The translations under genes were made by a program, and so were the position numbers. A stretch of 64,000 nucleotides of DNA from Alphaproteobacteria bacterium (GTDB lineage Bacteria; Pseudomonadota; Alphaproteobacteria; Micropepsales; Micropepsaceae): the NCBI GenBank assembly GCA_016125165.1, contig WGMH01000010.1, positions 28,460 to 92,459 on the forward strand, given 5' to 3'. Of the stretch, positions 1 through 8,498 are shown piece by piece. Each line of letters begins with the position of its first letter. Within the stretch, counting starts at the first letter, position 1. Below the pieces are notes generated by a model. That model was not told the DNA's origin and ran no database searches. It saw only the letters and a list, made by a program, of their open reading frames with translations.

Positions 1-497
1 TCCCGATGTTCGAATGGAACGAGGATGAGAAGAAAATCGACTTCTCGCACAACCCGTTCTCCATGCCGCAGTTTGACCGTGACGCGTTCCTGAAGCTGAC
101 GGATGGCGACAAGGACACAATCCTTGGCATTAAGGCCTATCAGTACGACATCGTGTGCAACGGCATCGAGCTGTCGTCCGGCGCTATCCGTAACCACGAT
201 CCCGATGTGATGCTGAAGGCGTTCGAGCTTGCAGGCTATGCGCGCGAAGATACCGAAGCGCGCTTCGGCGGCATGCTGAATGCATTCCGCTATGGCGCGC
301 CGCCGCATGGCGGCACCGCGCCCGGCATCGACCGCATCGTGATGCTGCTCGCGGGCGAAGAAAACCTTCGCGAAGTGACGATGTTCCCGATGAATCAGCA
401 GGCGCAGGACCTGATGATGGGTGCGCCCTCGGACGTGTCTGCCAAGCAGCTCAAGGAACTCCACATCCGGGTGGTCATGCCCGAAAAGGCCAGCTAG
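1..497 (+). CDS. aspS: Aspartyl-tRNA synthetase, C-terminal part (5' end outside window)
   Basis: This is the last ~165 residues of a class II aminoacyl-tRNA synthetase that charges tRNA-Asp in the cytoplasm. The frame is open from the window edge, so the start lies upstream. The class II motif 3 region is visible as [13 protein letters not shown], followed by the usual AspS ending [19 protein letters not shown] and a short tail ending in LKELHIRVV. The sequence [10 protein letters not shown] is also typical of AspS. Whether the missing part makes it discriminating or non-discriminating (Asp versus Asp/Asn) cannot be judged from this fragment. Downstream is a small STAS-like gene on the same strand. 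Confidence 0.95.
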   Translation, partial: PMFEWNEDEKKIDFSHNPFSMPQFDRDAFLKLTDGDKDTILGIKAYQYDIVCNGIELSSGAIRNHDPDVMLKAFELAGYAREDTEARFGGMLNAFRYGAPPHGGTAPGIDRIVMLLAGEENLREVTMFPMNQQAQDLMMGAPSDVSAKQLKELHIRVVMPEKAS

Positions 498-573
498 GCG
501 TGTCGGCGTTTATCGGGAACACCTGATTCCGCTTTAATGCGTTATGGATATCCAACCTGCAAAGGAGGAAGCC

Positions 574-942
574 ATGATCACGGAACTCTCAGGATTTCCA
601 GATGACGTGCTGGCTATCAGCATTTCGGGCGAAGTGACCGCCGAAGATTACCACAATGTCCTCATCCCACGTGCAAGCGCCAAGTTGAAGGCGCACGACC
701 ATCTGCGCATCTATTGCGAGCTTGGTCCGGCGTTCAAAGGCATGACCGCCAGCGCGATGTGGGAAGACACAAAGCTCGGCATCGGCCATTGGGGCGAATG
801 GGGCCGGGCGGCCATTGTCACCGACATCGGCTGGATCGTGACGATGACGCGGTTCTTTGCGCCGCTGTTTCCGGCACCCATGCGCGTGTTTTCGCACGCG
901 GACGAGGGCGCCGCGCGCGAATGGCTTATGGCCAAAGACTGA
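574..942 (+). CDS. SpoIIAA/STAS-like protein
   Basis: A 122-residue protein of the SpoIIAA-like (DUF3478-type) STAS fold. Family features seen: the N-terminal strand pair around VLAISISGEVTAEDY, a central LRIYCELGPAFKGM, and the C-terminal EGAAREWL helix. The frame opens at 544, but I place the start at ATG 574 because a near-perfect Shine-Dalgarno (AAAGGAGG) ends seven bases before it; starting at 544 would put that ribosome site inside the gene. Such proteins are small and cytosolic; the family's role is not well defined. The gene converges on atpF with no gap: its TGA at 940-942 directly abuts the atpF stop on the other strand. Confidence 0.8.
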   Translation: MITELSGFPDDVLAISISGEVTAEDYHNVLIPRASAKLKAHDHLRIYCELGPAFKGMTASAMWEDTKLGIGHWGEWGRAAIVTDIGWIVTMTRFFAPLFPAPMRVFSHADEGAAREWLMAKD

Positions 943-1434
943 CTAGTTGAGCTTGCCGGATAGATCGGCGATCGACTGATCGACGAGCTTCGCCGCGCGG
1001 CTCTCATCAAGGCGTGCGGCGATCAGCTTTTCGGCGGCAGCGGCGGCTGCGTCCGCGGCGAGGGCGCGGATTTCGGCCATCGCCTGCGCTTCGGCCTGCG
1101 CGATCTTGGCCTCTGCCTGTTTGCCACGGCGTTCGATCTGGGCCTTCAACGCTTCGCGCGCGTCGGTCGCGAAGCGTTCGGCTTCTTCCTTCGCCGCGGT
1201 CACGATGCCTTCGGCTTCCTTCTCGGCAGAAGCGGCCTTCCGCTTGTAGCTTTCGAGCAGAGCGGCAGCTTCTTCGCGCAGCCGCTTGGCTTCTTCGAGT
1301 TCCTTGGCGATGGCAGCAGCGCGCGCATCAAGCGCGGCGCCCACAAAAGCCGGAACGCGTTGCCACAGCACGATGCCGATCAGGATGAGAAGGCCGAGCG
1401 CAACCCAGGTTTCGGCTTCCTGTAGAAATTCCAT
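943..1434 (-). CDS. atpF: ATP synthase F0 subunit b
   Basis: Peripheral-stalk subunit b of the F0F1 ATP synthase, 163 residues. One N-terminal membrane helix (about residues 10-27, WVALGLLILIGIVLW) is followed by a long charged, Ala/Glu/Arg-rich helix typical of the stator coiled coil. It is the last gene of an atpI-B-E-b'-b operon, three bases after the b' stop. Having both b and b' is normal for alphaproteobacteria and phototrophs, where they form a heterodimer. The F1 genes (atpHAGDC) are absent here, as expected for a lineage that keeps F0 and F1 in separate loci. Confidence 0.95.
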   Translation of the reverse strand: MEFLQEAETWVALGLLILIGIVLWQRVPAFVGAALDARAAAIAKELEEAKRLREEAAALLESYKRKAASAEKEAEGIVTAAKEEAERFATDAREALKAQIERRGKQAEAKIAQAEAQAMAEIRALAADAAAAAAEKLIAARLDESRAAKLVDQSIADLSGKLN

Positions 1435-1437
1435 GGC

Positions 1438-1989
1438 CTAGCTCCCGCTCACCGAGGCGACAGCGGCGCGCGCTTCGTCGGCAGAAACATTGTCACCAGT
1501 CAGCTGCTGCACGATGGCGGCGGCGGCATCCTGCGCGGCCTGCGCCACATGGGCACGAGCGGCATTGCGGGTCTGCGCGATGCGGGCTTCGGCCGCCTGC
1601 ATGCCCGCCTGCGCCTCGGCTTCGGCTTTCGCCTTGGCCGCATCCACTTCGGCGTTCAGGCGCTTGCGGTTTTCATCCGCCAGCCCGTGGGCTCGCGCTT
1701 TTGCCGCGGCAAGCGCCGCGTCATAGGCTGCCGACGCATCCGCCGCTTCCCTGCGATGCTTCTCCGCCGCGCCGAGATCGCCGTCGATCTGGCCCTTGCG
1801 CGCGGTCAAAGCTCCACCGATGCGTGGCAGGGCAATGCGCCACACGACAATGAACAGCAGCACAAAGGAGATCGTGAGCCAGAACAGTTGGCTCGGATAC
1901 GTCTCGGTCTTGAACGGCGGAAAGCCCGCCGGCTCATGATGGCCGGTGGTTTCCGCCGTTGCCGGAGCGGAGGAAGCGCCTTCAGACAT
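1438..1989 (-). CDS. atpF2: ATP synthase F0 subunit b' (second b-type stator subunit)
   Basis: A 183-residue b-type stator protein. The N-terminal ~30 residues are a soluble extension rich in Ala/Thr/Pro, then one membrane helix (QLFWLTISFVLLFIVVWRIA), then a long Ala/Lys/Glu coiled coil. The soluble N-terminal extension, and its position directly after the c subunit, identify it as b' rather than b. It would dimerise with the product of the next gene to hold the catalytic head. It lies between atpE (five-base gap) and atpF (three-base gap), so translation is probably coupled. Gene names vary between annotations (atpG, atpX, atpF2). Confidence 0.92.
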   Translation of the reverse strand: MSEGASSAPATAETTGHHEPAGFPPFKTETYPSQLFWLTISFVLLFIVVWRIALPRIGGALTARKGQIDGDLGAAEKHRREAADASAAYDAALAAAKARAHGLADENRKRLNAEVDAAKAKAEAEAQAGMQAAEARIAQTRNAARAHVAQAAQDAAAAIVQQLTGDNVSADEARAAVASVSGS

Positions 1990-1994
1990 CTAGA

Positions 1995-2222
1995 TCAGAA
2001 CGCGAACAGGATGAGGAGCGCGATCACCAGACCGAACAGACCCGTTGCTTCGCAGAGCGCGAAGCCGAGGAGCAGGTTGGTGGTCTGGCTGGCGGCGGCG
2101 CCCGGGTTGCGCAGCGCGCCCGAGAGGTAGCTGCCGAACACGTTGCCGATACCGGCGCCCGCGCCCACGAGCGCGATGCAGGCCAGGCCCGCGCCGATCA
2201 TCTTGGCTGCTTCGACTTCCAT
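1995..2222 (-). CDS. atpE: ATP synthase F0 subunit c
   Basis: The 75-residue proteolipid that forms the rotary ring. It is a hairpin of two hydrophobic helices joined by the polar loop ALRNPGA (residues 36-42); the proton-carrying carboxylate is Glu58 in LCEATGLF. The first helix has the Gly/Ala-rich packing face (GAGAGIG). Length and motifs match a proton-type ring; there is no obvious sodium-binding signature. It sits between atpB and the b' gene in the F0 operon. Confidence 0.97.
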   Translation of the reverse strand: MEVEAAKMIGAGLACIALVGAGAGIGNVFGSYLSGALRNPGAAASQTTNLLLGFALCEATGLFGLVIALLILFAF

Positions 2223-2274
2223 TTCAAAAACTCCCTTTGGTTAGACCGGGCAATTTCCGATTGCGCCCGAACGA

Positions 2275-3024
2275 TTAGTGACCGTGAAGATGCAGAGCTT
2301 CGTTGAGGTAGATGCAGGTGAGCACCGCAAACACATAGGCTTGCAGGAACGCAACCAGCAATTCGAGCGCCGAGATGGCGACGATGAGCAGCATAGGTGC
2401 AATCGCAAGACCGGTGAGAATGCCACCAGCGCCACCGAGAGCTATCACGAACCCCGCGAACACTTTCAGCATGGTGTGGCCCGCCAGCATGTTGGCGAAC
2501 AGACGAACCGAGAGGCTGATGGGGCGGGTGAAGAACGAGATAACTTCGATCGGCACCAGAAGGAACAGCAGCGGCAGCGGCGCGTGCGGTACAAACAGCT
2601 TGAGAAAGCCGATGCCATGCTTGAGGAAGCCGGTGACAATGACGGTGAGGACCACGAGCGCGGCGAGTGCGAAGGTGACCGCAATCTGGCTGGTGACGGT
2701 GAACACGCCGGGGATCAGGCCAAAGAAGTTGGAAAAAAGGACGAAGAAGAACAGCGTGAACACGAAGGGGAAGAAGCGCATGCCGTCATTGCCGGCCGCG
2801 GACTGGATCATTCCCTGCACGAATTCATAGGACAGCTCGGCCATCGACTGCAGGCGGGTGGGCACGAGGCGGCGGCTGGAAACGCTGAAGGAGAGGAACA
2901 GCGTGGCCACGGCAACTATCGCCACCATCACCAGTGACTGATTGGTGAAGGAGACGTCGTAGCCGCCAATGTGCAGCGGCACGATCGGTTCGATCTTGAA
3001 CTGCTCCATCGGATTCATTGCCAC
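2275..3024 (-). CDS. atpB: ATP synthase F0 subunit a
   Basis: Proton-channel subunit a, 249 residues with five to six hydrophobic helices. The essential arginine is in SVRLFANMLAGH, the family's most conserved motif, and the C-terminal helix has LLVAFLQAYVFAVLTCIYLNEA. I keep the GTG start at 3024 because the GAGGAG at the end of atpI lies about 10 bases upstream; the ATG two codons later would be too far from it. The gene starts eight bases after atpI, so the two are probably translationally coupled. Confidence 0.96.
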   Translation of the reverse strand: MAMNPMEQFKIEPIVPLHIGGYDVSFTNQSLVMVAIVAVATLFLSFSVSSRRLVPTRLQSMAELSYEFVQGMIQSAAGNDGMRFFPFVFTLFFFVLFSNFFGLIPGVFTVTSQIAVTFALAALVVLTVIVTGFLKHGIGFLKLFVPHAPLPLLFLLVPIEVISFFTRPISLSVRLFANMLAGHTMLKVFAGFVIALGGAGGILTGLAIAPMLLIVAISALELLVAFLQAYVFAVLTCIYLNEALHLHGH

Positions 3025-3031
3025 GGGGTGT

Positions 3032-3379
3032 TCACTCCTCGTCTTCGCTATCGGGCACGCTCGGCGCGCCCTTGGCGGCTTTCGCCGCCTGTTCCGTCAT
3101 TTCCTTTGCCGCACGCATCACGTTCAACACGCCAGCCGCGGCACCGAGCACAAACATCACGATCAGGAAGACCGGGCGCGTGCCCGCCAGCCAGTCGATC
3201 CCCCATCCGAGCGCGCCGCCAACGGCAATGCCCGCAATCATTTCCGTGCCGAAGCGGAAGGCGACACCCATCGGCGTTGGCGCCGATTGCGGGTTTTTCG
3301 CGGCTTCGCGCCGGCGCACCTCATCGAGCCGCGTCTGGAGACGCCGCAGGTCTTCCGGTTCGGGCGTTTGATGACTCAC
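3032..3379 (-). CDS. atpI: ATP synthase accessory protein AtpI
   Basis: A 115-residue AtpI family membrane protein, the usual first gene of F0 operons, thought to help c-ring assembly or magnesium handling. A charged N-terminal helix (residues 5-25) is followed by two membrane helices (GTEMIAGIAVGGALGWGIDWL and PVFLIVMFVLGAAAGVLNVM) and a charged tail. The frame is open to 3418, but I place the start at GTG 3379 (VSHQTPEPEDL), where a GAGG lies five bases upstream and the protein begins like its relatives. The promoter at 3446-3474 is consistent with either start. Confidence 0.85.
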   Translation of the reverse strand: MSHQTPEPEDLRRLQTRLDEVRRREAAKNPQSAPTPMGVAFRFGTEMIAGIAVGGALGWGIDWLAGTRPVFLIVMFVLGAAAGVLNVMRAAKEMTEQAAKAAKGAPSVPDSEDEE

Positions 3380-3445
3380 GGCGCCTCGAAATGCTGGAAA
3401 TACTGCGGAAAAACGCACCTTCGCGGCTCTTTCGAAGGCGCGCGG

Positions 3446-3474
3446 ACCATAGGGGCGGCCCTAACGGCTGTCAA
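3446..3474 (-). promoter_or_regulatory. Promoter of the F0 ATP synthase operon
   Basis: On the minus strand a perfect -35 TTGACA (3469-3474) and a -10 TATGGT (3446-3451) are separated by exactly 17 bases. Transcription would start near 3439, about 60 bases before the atpI GTG start. This is the best sigma-70 match seen in the window and fits a highly expressed operon. The call comes from sequence alone. Confidence 0.75.
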
Positions 3475-3567
3475 GAACATGAATTATCGTTCAACCGATT
3501 GATTTTATTGACATAAATCTGATGCGGCGAAGTGCGCGGGCAAGATTCTATCGCGAGTGCGAAGACT

Positions 3568-6500
3568 CTATTCAGCCGCTACCTGGGCGGCTTCGGCGAG
3601 GGTGACGGAGACGAGCTGGCTGACGCCGCGCTCGGCCATCGTCACGCCGAAGAGGCGGTGCATCCGGCTCATGGTCAGCGCGTGGTGGGTGATCACCAGG
3701 AAGCGGGTGTCGGCCAAGCGTGTCATTTCGTCTAGCAGATTGCAGAAGCGGTCCACGTTCGCATCGTCGAGCGGGGCGTCCACTTCGTCGAGCACGCAGA
3801 CCGGCGCCGGATTCACGAGGAACACCGCGAAGATCAGGGCCATAGCCGTAAGCGCCTGTTCGCCCCCCGAAAGCAACGTGAGGTTCTGCAGACGCTTGCC
3901 TGGCGGACGCGCGAAGATTTCGAGGCCCGCTTCCAGCGGGTCTTCGGATTCGGTGAAGGTGAGTTTGGCTTCGCCACCTTCGAAGAGCTTGGTGAAAAGC
4001 TGCTGGAAGTTCGCGTTCACCTTCTCGAATGCTTCCTGCAATCGGCCGCGACCTTCGCGGTTCAGGCTCTGGATGCCACGGCGCAGGCGCTGGATCGCAC
4101 CATCAAGATCGGCGCGGTCATTCGTGAGCGCCTGAAGACGTTCTTCGTGTTCGGCGGCTTCCTCTTCCGCGCGCAGGTTCACGCCACCAAGCTGTTCGCG
4201 TTCACGCTTGAGCTTTTCGACGCGCGCATCGGAATATTCAATGGTGGGAAGTTCTTGCCCTTCTTTTACTTCGGCAAGTTCTGCGAGTTCCTCCGGCGCA
4301 GCGTCCAATTCCTCGCGGATCCGCGTGCGCAATTCCTCGATGCGCGTAGCGGCGGCTTCCGAAAGTGCCTGCGCACGCGCGCGTTCCTCACGGGCTGCAG
4401 ATGCGGCCTGATCGGCAAGTTTCGCGGTTTTGTCGGCTTCGGAAAGATGCGCTTCGGCAGTGGCGCGTGCGTCGGCGGCTTCATTGCGGGCAGCTTCTGC
4501 GGCGGCAATCGTATCGAGCAGCGCGTTGCGTTTTACGGCAATCTGTTCTGGAATCGCCTCCAGCGTGGTCAATTCTTCGCCCATCTGGCCGCTGCGGCGG
4601 TTCAGTTCGGTGATGTGCTCGCGGGCGGCAGCGCGGCGGTTTTCCCAACGCGTGCGGTCTTCGCCAAGTGCGCCGAGACGGGCTGCGCGGGCTGCACCCT
4701 CGCGGGAGAGCGCCTCAACAGCGGCGCGCGCTTCGCTATCGAGCGAACGGGCATCGGAGGCGGCGCCACGTGCTTCAGCGAGCGCCTGCGTCAGCGCGAC
4801 GCCATCGCCCAGTTCCGCAAGTGCGGCGGAGGCCTGACGCTCGGACTCTGTGGCCGTATCGCGGGTATCCGAAAGGCGGCGAATTTCGGCTTCGAGCGAG
4901 GCAAGGCGCGAGGCACGTTCAGCAGCGGCGCGTGCGGCTGCGGTGGCTTTGCTCTGTGCATCGCTCAACGCCTGACCGGCATTGCGCTGTTCGGTTTCAG
5001 CGGCGCGCAAGGCTTCGCGCGCGGCTTGCGTGGCTTCGCGCGCGGTGGAATATGACGCGAATACCGTCGCGCGGTTTTCCTTTGCCGTCGCAATCTGTGT
5101 TTCGAGCTCGGCGAGCTTGTTCCGCTGCGAAAGGCGAAGCGCGGCCTGCGAGGGCGCATCGGCGGAGGCGCTGTAACCATCCCAGCGCCACAGATCGCCG
5201 CGCTGTGAAACAAGACGCTGGCCGGGCTTCAGCAATGTCTGCAGCTGCGCGCCCTGACCCGGGCCGACGATTCCCGTCATCACCAGACGTCGCGTGAGCG
5301 CACCGGGCGCATCGACGACTTCAATCAGCGGGCGGGCAAATCCTGGAAGCGGCGAAAGTTCGGCCAGCACACCCAGATCGCTCCAGTGATGCGGTGCCGA
5401 TTCATCGGTGGGGGCATTGATGTCATCGCCAAGCGCGGCGGCGAACGCGGCTTCATAGCCCGGCTTCACCTTCACGGCATCAACAACCGGCGGCCACATG
5501 TCATCGCTGGGACGCAGGAATTCGGCAAGCGCCTTGGCTTCGCCCGAAAGGCCCTGAATGACGCCTTCGGCTTCTTCCAACGGCGCACGAAGGTCGGTTT
5601 CGTTCCTTTCCGCAGCCTCGAGAGCCTCGCGCGCGGCGGTCCACGCTTCACGCCTGGCTTCCAAATTGGCGCGGGCGGCTTCGGTTTCAGCTTCGGCGAC
5701 ACGAACGTCGGGCGCGGCGGCGGCGTCCTGCATCGCAGCGTCGAGACGGGCTTGTGCCTGTTCAAGCTGCTGCGCTGTGGATTCTACCAGCGCCGAAGCC
5801 ACCTGACGGGTGCGCTCCTGACCGTTTCTGCGTGCGTTCCAATCCGCGAGTTCGGCGGTGAGCCTTTCCAGCGTGCGTTCACGTTCGAAGAGCGCCTCGG
5901 CAAGTTCGGCGGCGCGGGACTGCGTTTCCTTCAGCGTTTCATCGGCGCGCGCAGCGGCTTCCTCAAGTTCGGCGGCTTCAGCGGCGAGTGTATCCAGCGC
6001 CGCTTGAGCATCGCCATCCAGGCGTTGCTCGCGTTCAAGATCCTGCATGGTTTGCGCGATGCGTTGGCGCAGGCGTTGCGCTTCCTCGCGTGCACGGTTT
6101 TCCTCGGCGTCAAGCGCATCGCGTTCGACGGTGAGGCGGTGCAGGGCGGCGGAACGTTCGGCCTCGATCTGTCGCAACGGCGGCAGAGCCGTTGCGGCTT
6201 CGGCCTGAATGGCTGAGGCGCGCGCGGCAATTTCCGTGCTGTCAGAAACGGCGGCGCTGGTGCGTTCCAGTTCCTGTTGCGCGGAAAGCGTCTGGGCTTC
6301 GGCGGTGGTCCAGCGCAGATACAGCGTCAGCGCTTCTGCCTTGCGGATCAGGCCGGATAGATTTCGATAGCGCGCGGCCTGACGGGCCTGCCTTTTCAGG
6401 CTCTGCAACTGACCTTCAACTTCGCGCAGCACGTCATCAAGGCGCGCCATATTGGTTTCGGCGGCGCGCAGGCGAAGTTCCGCTTCGTGCCGGCGCTGGT

Positions 6501-7020
6501 GCAAGCCGCCGATGCCAGCGGCTTCCTCCAGAATGGCGCGGCGCGCGAGCGGCTTCTGGCTGATGAGCAAGCCGATCTGTCCCTGACGCACGAACGCGGT
6601 CGAACCGGCGCCAGACGAGGCATCGGCAAAGAATATCTGCACATCGCGCTGGCGCACGTCGCGGCCATTGATGCGGTAGACGCTGCCAGCTTCGCGTTCG
6701 ATGCGGCGTGAGATTTCTATGGAGTCATAGTCGTTATAGGGGGCGGGGGCGCTGCGATCCGCGTTGTCGACATACAGAATGACTTCGGCGTTGTTGCGCG
6801 CCGGACGTGCGGCGCTGCCCGCGAAGATCACGTCATCCATTTCGGAACCACGCACGGAGGTGGGCCGTGTTTCGCCCATCACCCAACGCAACGCATCGAA
6901 CAGGTTCGACTTGCCGCAGCCATTGGGCCCGACAATGGCAGTAAGGCCGGGCTCGATGATGAGCTCGGTCGGTTCTACGAAGGACTTGAAGCCGGAAAGT
7001 CTAAGCCGGTTGAATTTCAA
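3568..7020 (-). CDS. smc: Chromosome segregation ATPase SMC
   Basis: An 1150-residue bacterial SMC protein, which with ScpA/ScpB organises and segregates the chromosome. The N-terminal head has Walker A GPNGCGKS (residues 31-38) and FVRQGQIG as the Q-loop region. Long coiled coils, very rich in Ala/Glu/Arg, flank a hinge domain at about residues 500-640. The C-terminal head carries the signature LLSGGEQALTAMAL and Walker B VCVLDEVDAPLDDAN. It is the last of a minus-strand series DUF721, dsbA-like, smc, an arrangement common in alphaproteobacteria. A 260-base gap separates it from the dsbA-like gene, so it may have its own promoter. Confidence 0.97.
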   Translation of the reverse strand: MKFNRLRLSGFKSFVEPTELIIEPGLTAIVGPNGCGKSNLFDALRWVMGETRPTSVRGSEMDDVIFAGSAARPARNNAEVILYVDNADRSAPAPYNDYDSIEISRRIEREAGSVYRINGRDVRQRDVQIFFADASSGAGSTAFVRQGQIGLLISQKPLARRAILEEAAGIGGLHQRRHEAELRLRAAETNMARLDDVLREVEGQLQSLKRQARQAARYRNLSGLIRKAEALTLYLRWTTAEAQTLSAQQELERTSAAVSDSTEIAARASAIQAEAATALPPLRQIEAERSAALHRLTVERDALDAEENRAREEAQRLRQRIAQTMQDLEREQRLDGDAQAALDTLAAEAAELEEAAARADETLKETQSRAAELAEALFERERTLERLTAELADWNARRNGQERTRQVASALVESTAQQLEQAQARLDAAMQDAAAAPDVRVAEAETEAARANLEARREAWTAAREALEAAERNETDLRAPLEEAEGVIQGLSGEAKALAEFLRPSDDMWPPVVDAVKVKPGYEAAFAAALGDDINAPTDESAPHHWSDLGVLAELSPLPGFARPLIEVVDAPGALTRRLVMTGIVGPGQGAQLQTLLKPGQRLVSQRGDLWRWDGYSASADAPSQAALRLSQRNKLAELETQIATAKENRATVFASYSTAREATQAAREALRAAETEQRNAGQALSDAQSKATAAARAAAERASRLASLEAEIRRLSDTRDTATESERQASAALAELGDGVALTQALAEARGAASDARSLDSEARAAVEALSREGAARAARLGALGEDRTRWENRRAAAREHITELNRRSGQMGEELTTLEAIPEQIAVKRNALLDTIAAAEAARNEAADARATAEAHLSEADKTAKLADQAASAAREERARAQALSEAAATRIEELRTRIREELDAAPEELAELAEVKEGQELPTIEYSDARVEKLKREREQLGGVNLRAEEEAAEHEERLQALTNDRADLDGAIQRLRRGIQSLNREGRGRLQEAFEKVNANFQQLFTKLFEGGEAKLTFTESEDPLEAGLEIFARPPGKRLQNLTLLSGGEQALTAMALIFAVFLVNPAPVCVLDEVDAPLDDANVDRFCNLLDEMTRLADTRFLVITHHALTMSRMHRLFGVTMAERGVSQLVSVTLAEAAQVAAE

Positions 7021-7081
7021 CGGATGTGCGCCGCCTGCCGCTCTTGAACCCTATTACACCACGATCGAAACGATCCGCCGC

Positions 7082-7258
7082 TTATGCGGCCTTCTTGGAA
7101 CGATACCGTTTCGAATGCGCCGAATTCCGCCAAGCATGAACGGCATGCAGGGCGGCCCCGAACGATGGCCATTTCTCCCGATTCCGGAACGGCAGGTCAA
7201 TCAACGCGGCACAGTTATCGACAGGCACGGTGCGCGGCGCTTTATTCGCCACCACGCG
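7082..7258 (-). CDS. Possible small basic protein between dsbA-like gene and smc (weak)
   Basis: An open frame in the 260-base gap between the dsbA-like gene and smc. From GTG 7258 it would give about 58 residues ending in a very basic tail (HSKRYRSKKAA); the frame stays open to 7357 inside the upstream gene. An AAGG lies about 13 bases before the GTG, a poor fit. I recognise no family and there is no clear coding signal beyond an intact frame. If it is not a gene, this gap holds only the leader of smc. Confidence 0.2.
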   Translation of the reverse strand, partial: RVVANKAPRTVPVDNCAALIDLPFRNREKWPSFGAALHAVHAWRNSAHSKRYRSKKAA

Positions 7259-7280
7259 CCGATTTACCCTTGCGTCACCG

Positions 7281-7952
7281 CTATTTCTTCTGATTCGCGA
7301 GAATCGAATCGAGATAAGTCTTGAGATTGGCCCATTCCACGACAGACCGTGGCGCAACAGTCGCGTTCACGATGAAGCTGGGCACAGAGTTGATGCCATA
7401 AGTCCCCATGGCTTCTTGGCCATTTTTCTGGACCAGCGCCGCGATATCGGGCTTGGCGATGCAGCTATCGACCTGTGCTTCGGACATGCCGGCCAGCCGT
7501 CCCATGGCGATGAGACCCGCATGGACGTCCTGAACCTGATATTCGGGGTCCCAACGCGGCTGATTGCGGAACATCAAGTCCAGGAATTGGAAATAGCTAT
7601 CCTTGGGCAGGCAACTCGCCATTCCCTCAACCGCTGTATCCGCAGAATGCAGCGGGAAGACACGGAAAACATAGTAAACTTTGCCCGTGTCTATGTACTC
7701 CTTCTTCAGAAGCGGGAAGACCGTTTCGTTGAAGTGTGAGCAGTGTGGGCACACCGGCGCGCCGTATTCCACGATCTGGATCGGAGCCTTGGGATCACCA
7801 AGGGTGTGCTCATTCGGGCCGATTTCGATGCGTGACGTCGTGGAGGGGACTTCCTCGTCTCCGCCATTGCCCGAAAGCATGAAATAGCCGGCCACCACCA
7901 CAAGCACGGCGGCAAGGCCAACAAGGCCGTAGATCATGTATTTGCGGTTCAC
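7281..7952 (-). CDS. DsbA-family thiol oxidoreductase, membrane-anchored
   Basis: A 223-residue thioredoxin-fold protein of the DsbA/BdbD-like group (Thioredoxin_4). Residues 7-26 form an uncleaved signal anchor, so the catalytic domain faces the periplasm. The active site is CPHC (residues 68-71), the DsbA-type dipeptide, and the cis-proline loop is seen as INSVPSF near the C terminus. It probably forms or transfers disulfides in exported proteins. GTG 7952 is supported by a GGGAG eight bases upstream. It lies 51 bases downstream of the DUF721 gene. Confidence 0.88.
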   Translation of the reverse strand: MNRKYMIYGLVGLAAVLVVVAGYFMLSGNGGDEEVPSTTSRIEIGPNEHTLGDPKAPIQIVEYGAPVCPHCSHFNETVFPLLKKEYIDTGKVYYVFRVFPLHSADTAVEGMASCLPKDSYFQFLDLMFRNQPRWDPEYQVQDVHAGLIAMGRLAGMSEAQVDSCIAKPDIAALVQKNGQEAMGTYGINSVPSFIVNATVAPRSVVEWANLKTYLDSILANQKK

Positions 7953-8003
7953 GAGGCGCTCTCCCGGTTCACTCAGCTTATTTGGCAGAGCAGGGCGGCG
8001 GGT

Positions 8004-8489
8004 TCAATCGGTGATGCGGGCGCGCCGCATGCGGGCCAGTTTCAGTAGGGCGGCCTTGAGCGCCTCCGGGCCCCGGTAGGTTAAGGCGGGTTCATCCGGC
8101 GGCATGGCCCCGCCGCCGGACTTGCGCAAGGGACGGAAGGGTTGCGGTTCGGCAAGCGGACCCTGCAGAAACCGCAATTTCGCGACTGCACGATGCCCCA
8201 GATAAGTGTTGATGCGTTCGCACAGCATCCGGCTTTCATGCTGCAGGAAGGTTGAGGCCGCAGGCTCCGACTTGATGGTGAGAATGCCGCCGTTGGTGCC
8301 CTGCGACAGGCGGATGGGCCGGGCGATACGCGCAATATCCGCGCCCACGATCTCGGCCCACCGCAGTACCAGTGTGGGATCGGCAAACCCGGCGCGCGCA
8401 AAGGCAGAGGCGCCAAGCCACGCTGCCTGGCGCGTGATCTGCTCGGTGCGATTGCGGCGCTCTTGTTCGTCCTTGCCCGGTTCGGTCAT
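8004..8489 (-). CDS. DUF721 (DciA-like) protein
   Basis: A 161-residue DUF721 family protein. The conserved core is seen in VLRWAEIVGADIARIARPIRLSQG, followed by LTIKSEPAASTFLQHES, the fold shared with the DciA replicative-helicase loaders. In alphaproteobacteria the role is inferred rather than shown. The frame runs on to 8726, but that extension overlaps mutY; I take ATG 8489 as start. This leaves nine bases to the divergent mutY start, so the promoters of each gene must lie inside the other coding region or be shared. Confidence 0.82.
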   Translation of the reverse strand: MTEPGKDEQERRNRTEQITRQAAWLGASAFARAGFADPTLVLRWAEIVGADIARIARPIRLSQGTNGGILTIKSEPAASTFLQHESRMLCERINTYLGHRAVAKLRFLQGPLAEPQPFRPLRKSGGGAMPPDEPALTYRGPEALKAALLKLARMRRARITD

Positions 8490-8498
8490 GGTGAAACT

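Noticed and set aside
943..3379. F0 operon without F1 genes as a sign of a broken ATP synthase
   Set aside because: Alphaproteobacteria normally keep F0 and F1 genes in separate loci.
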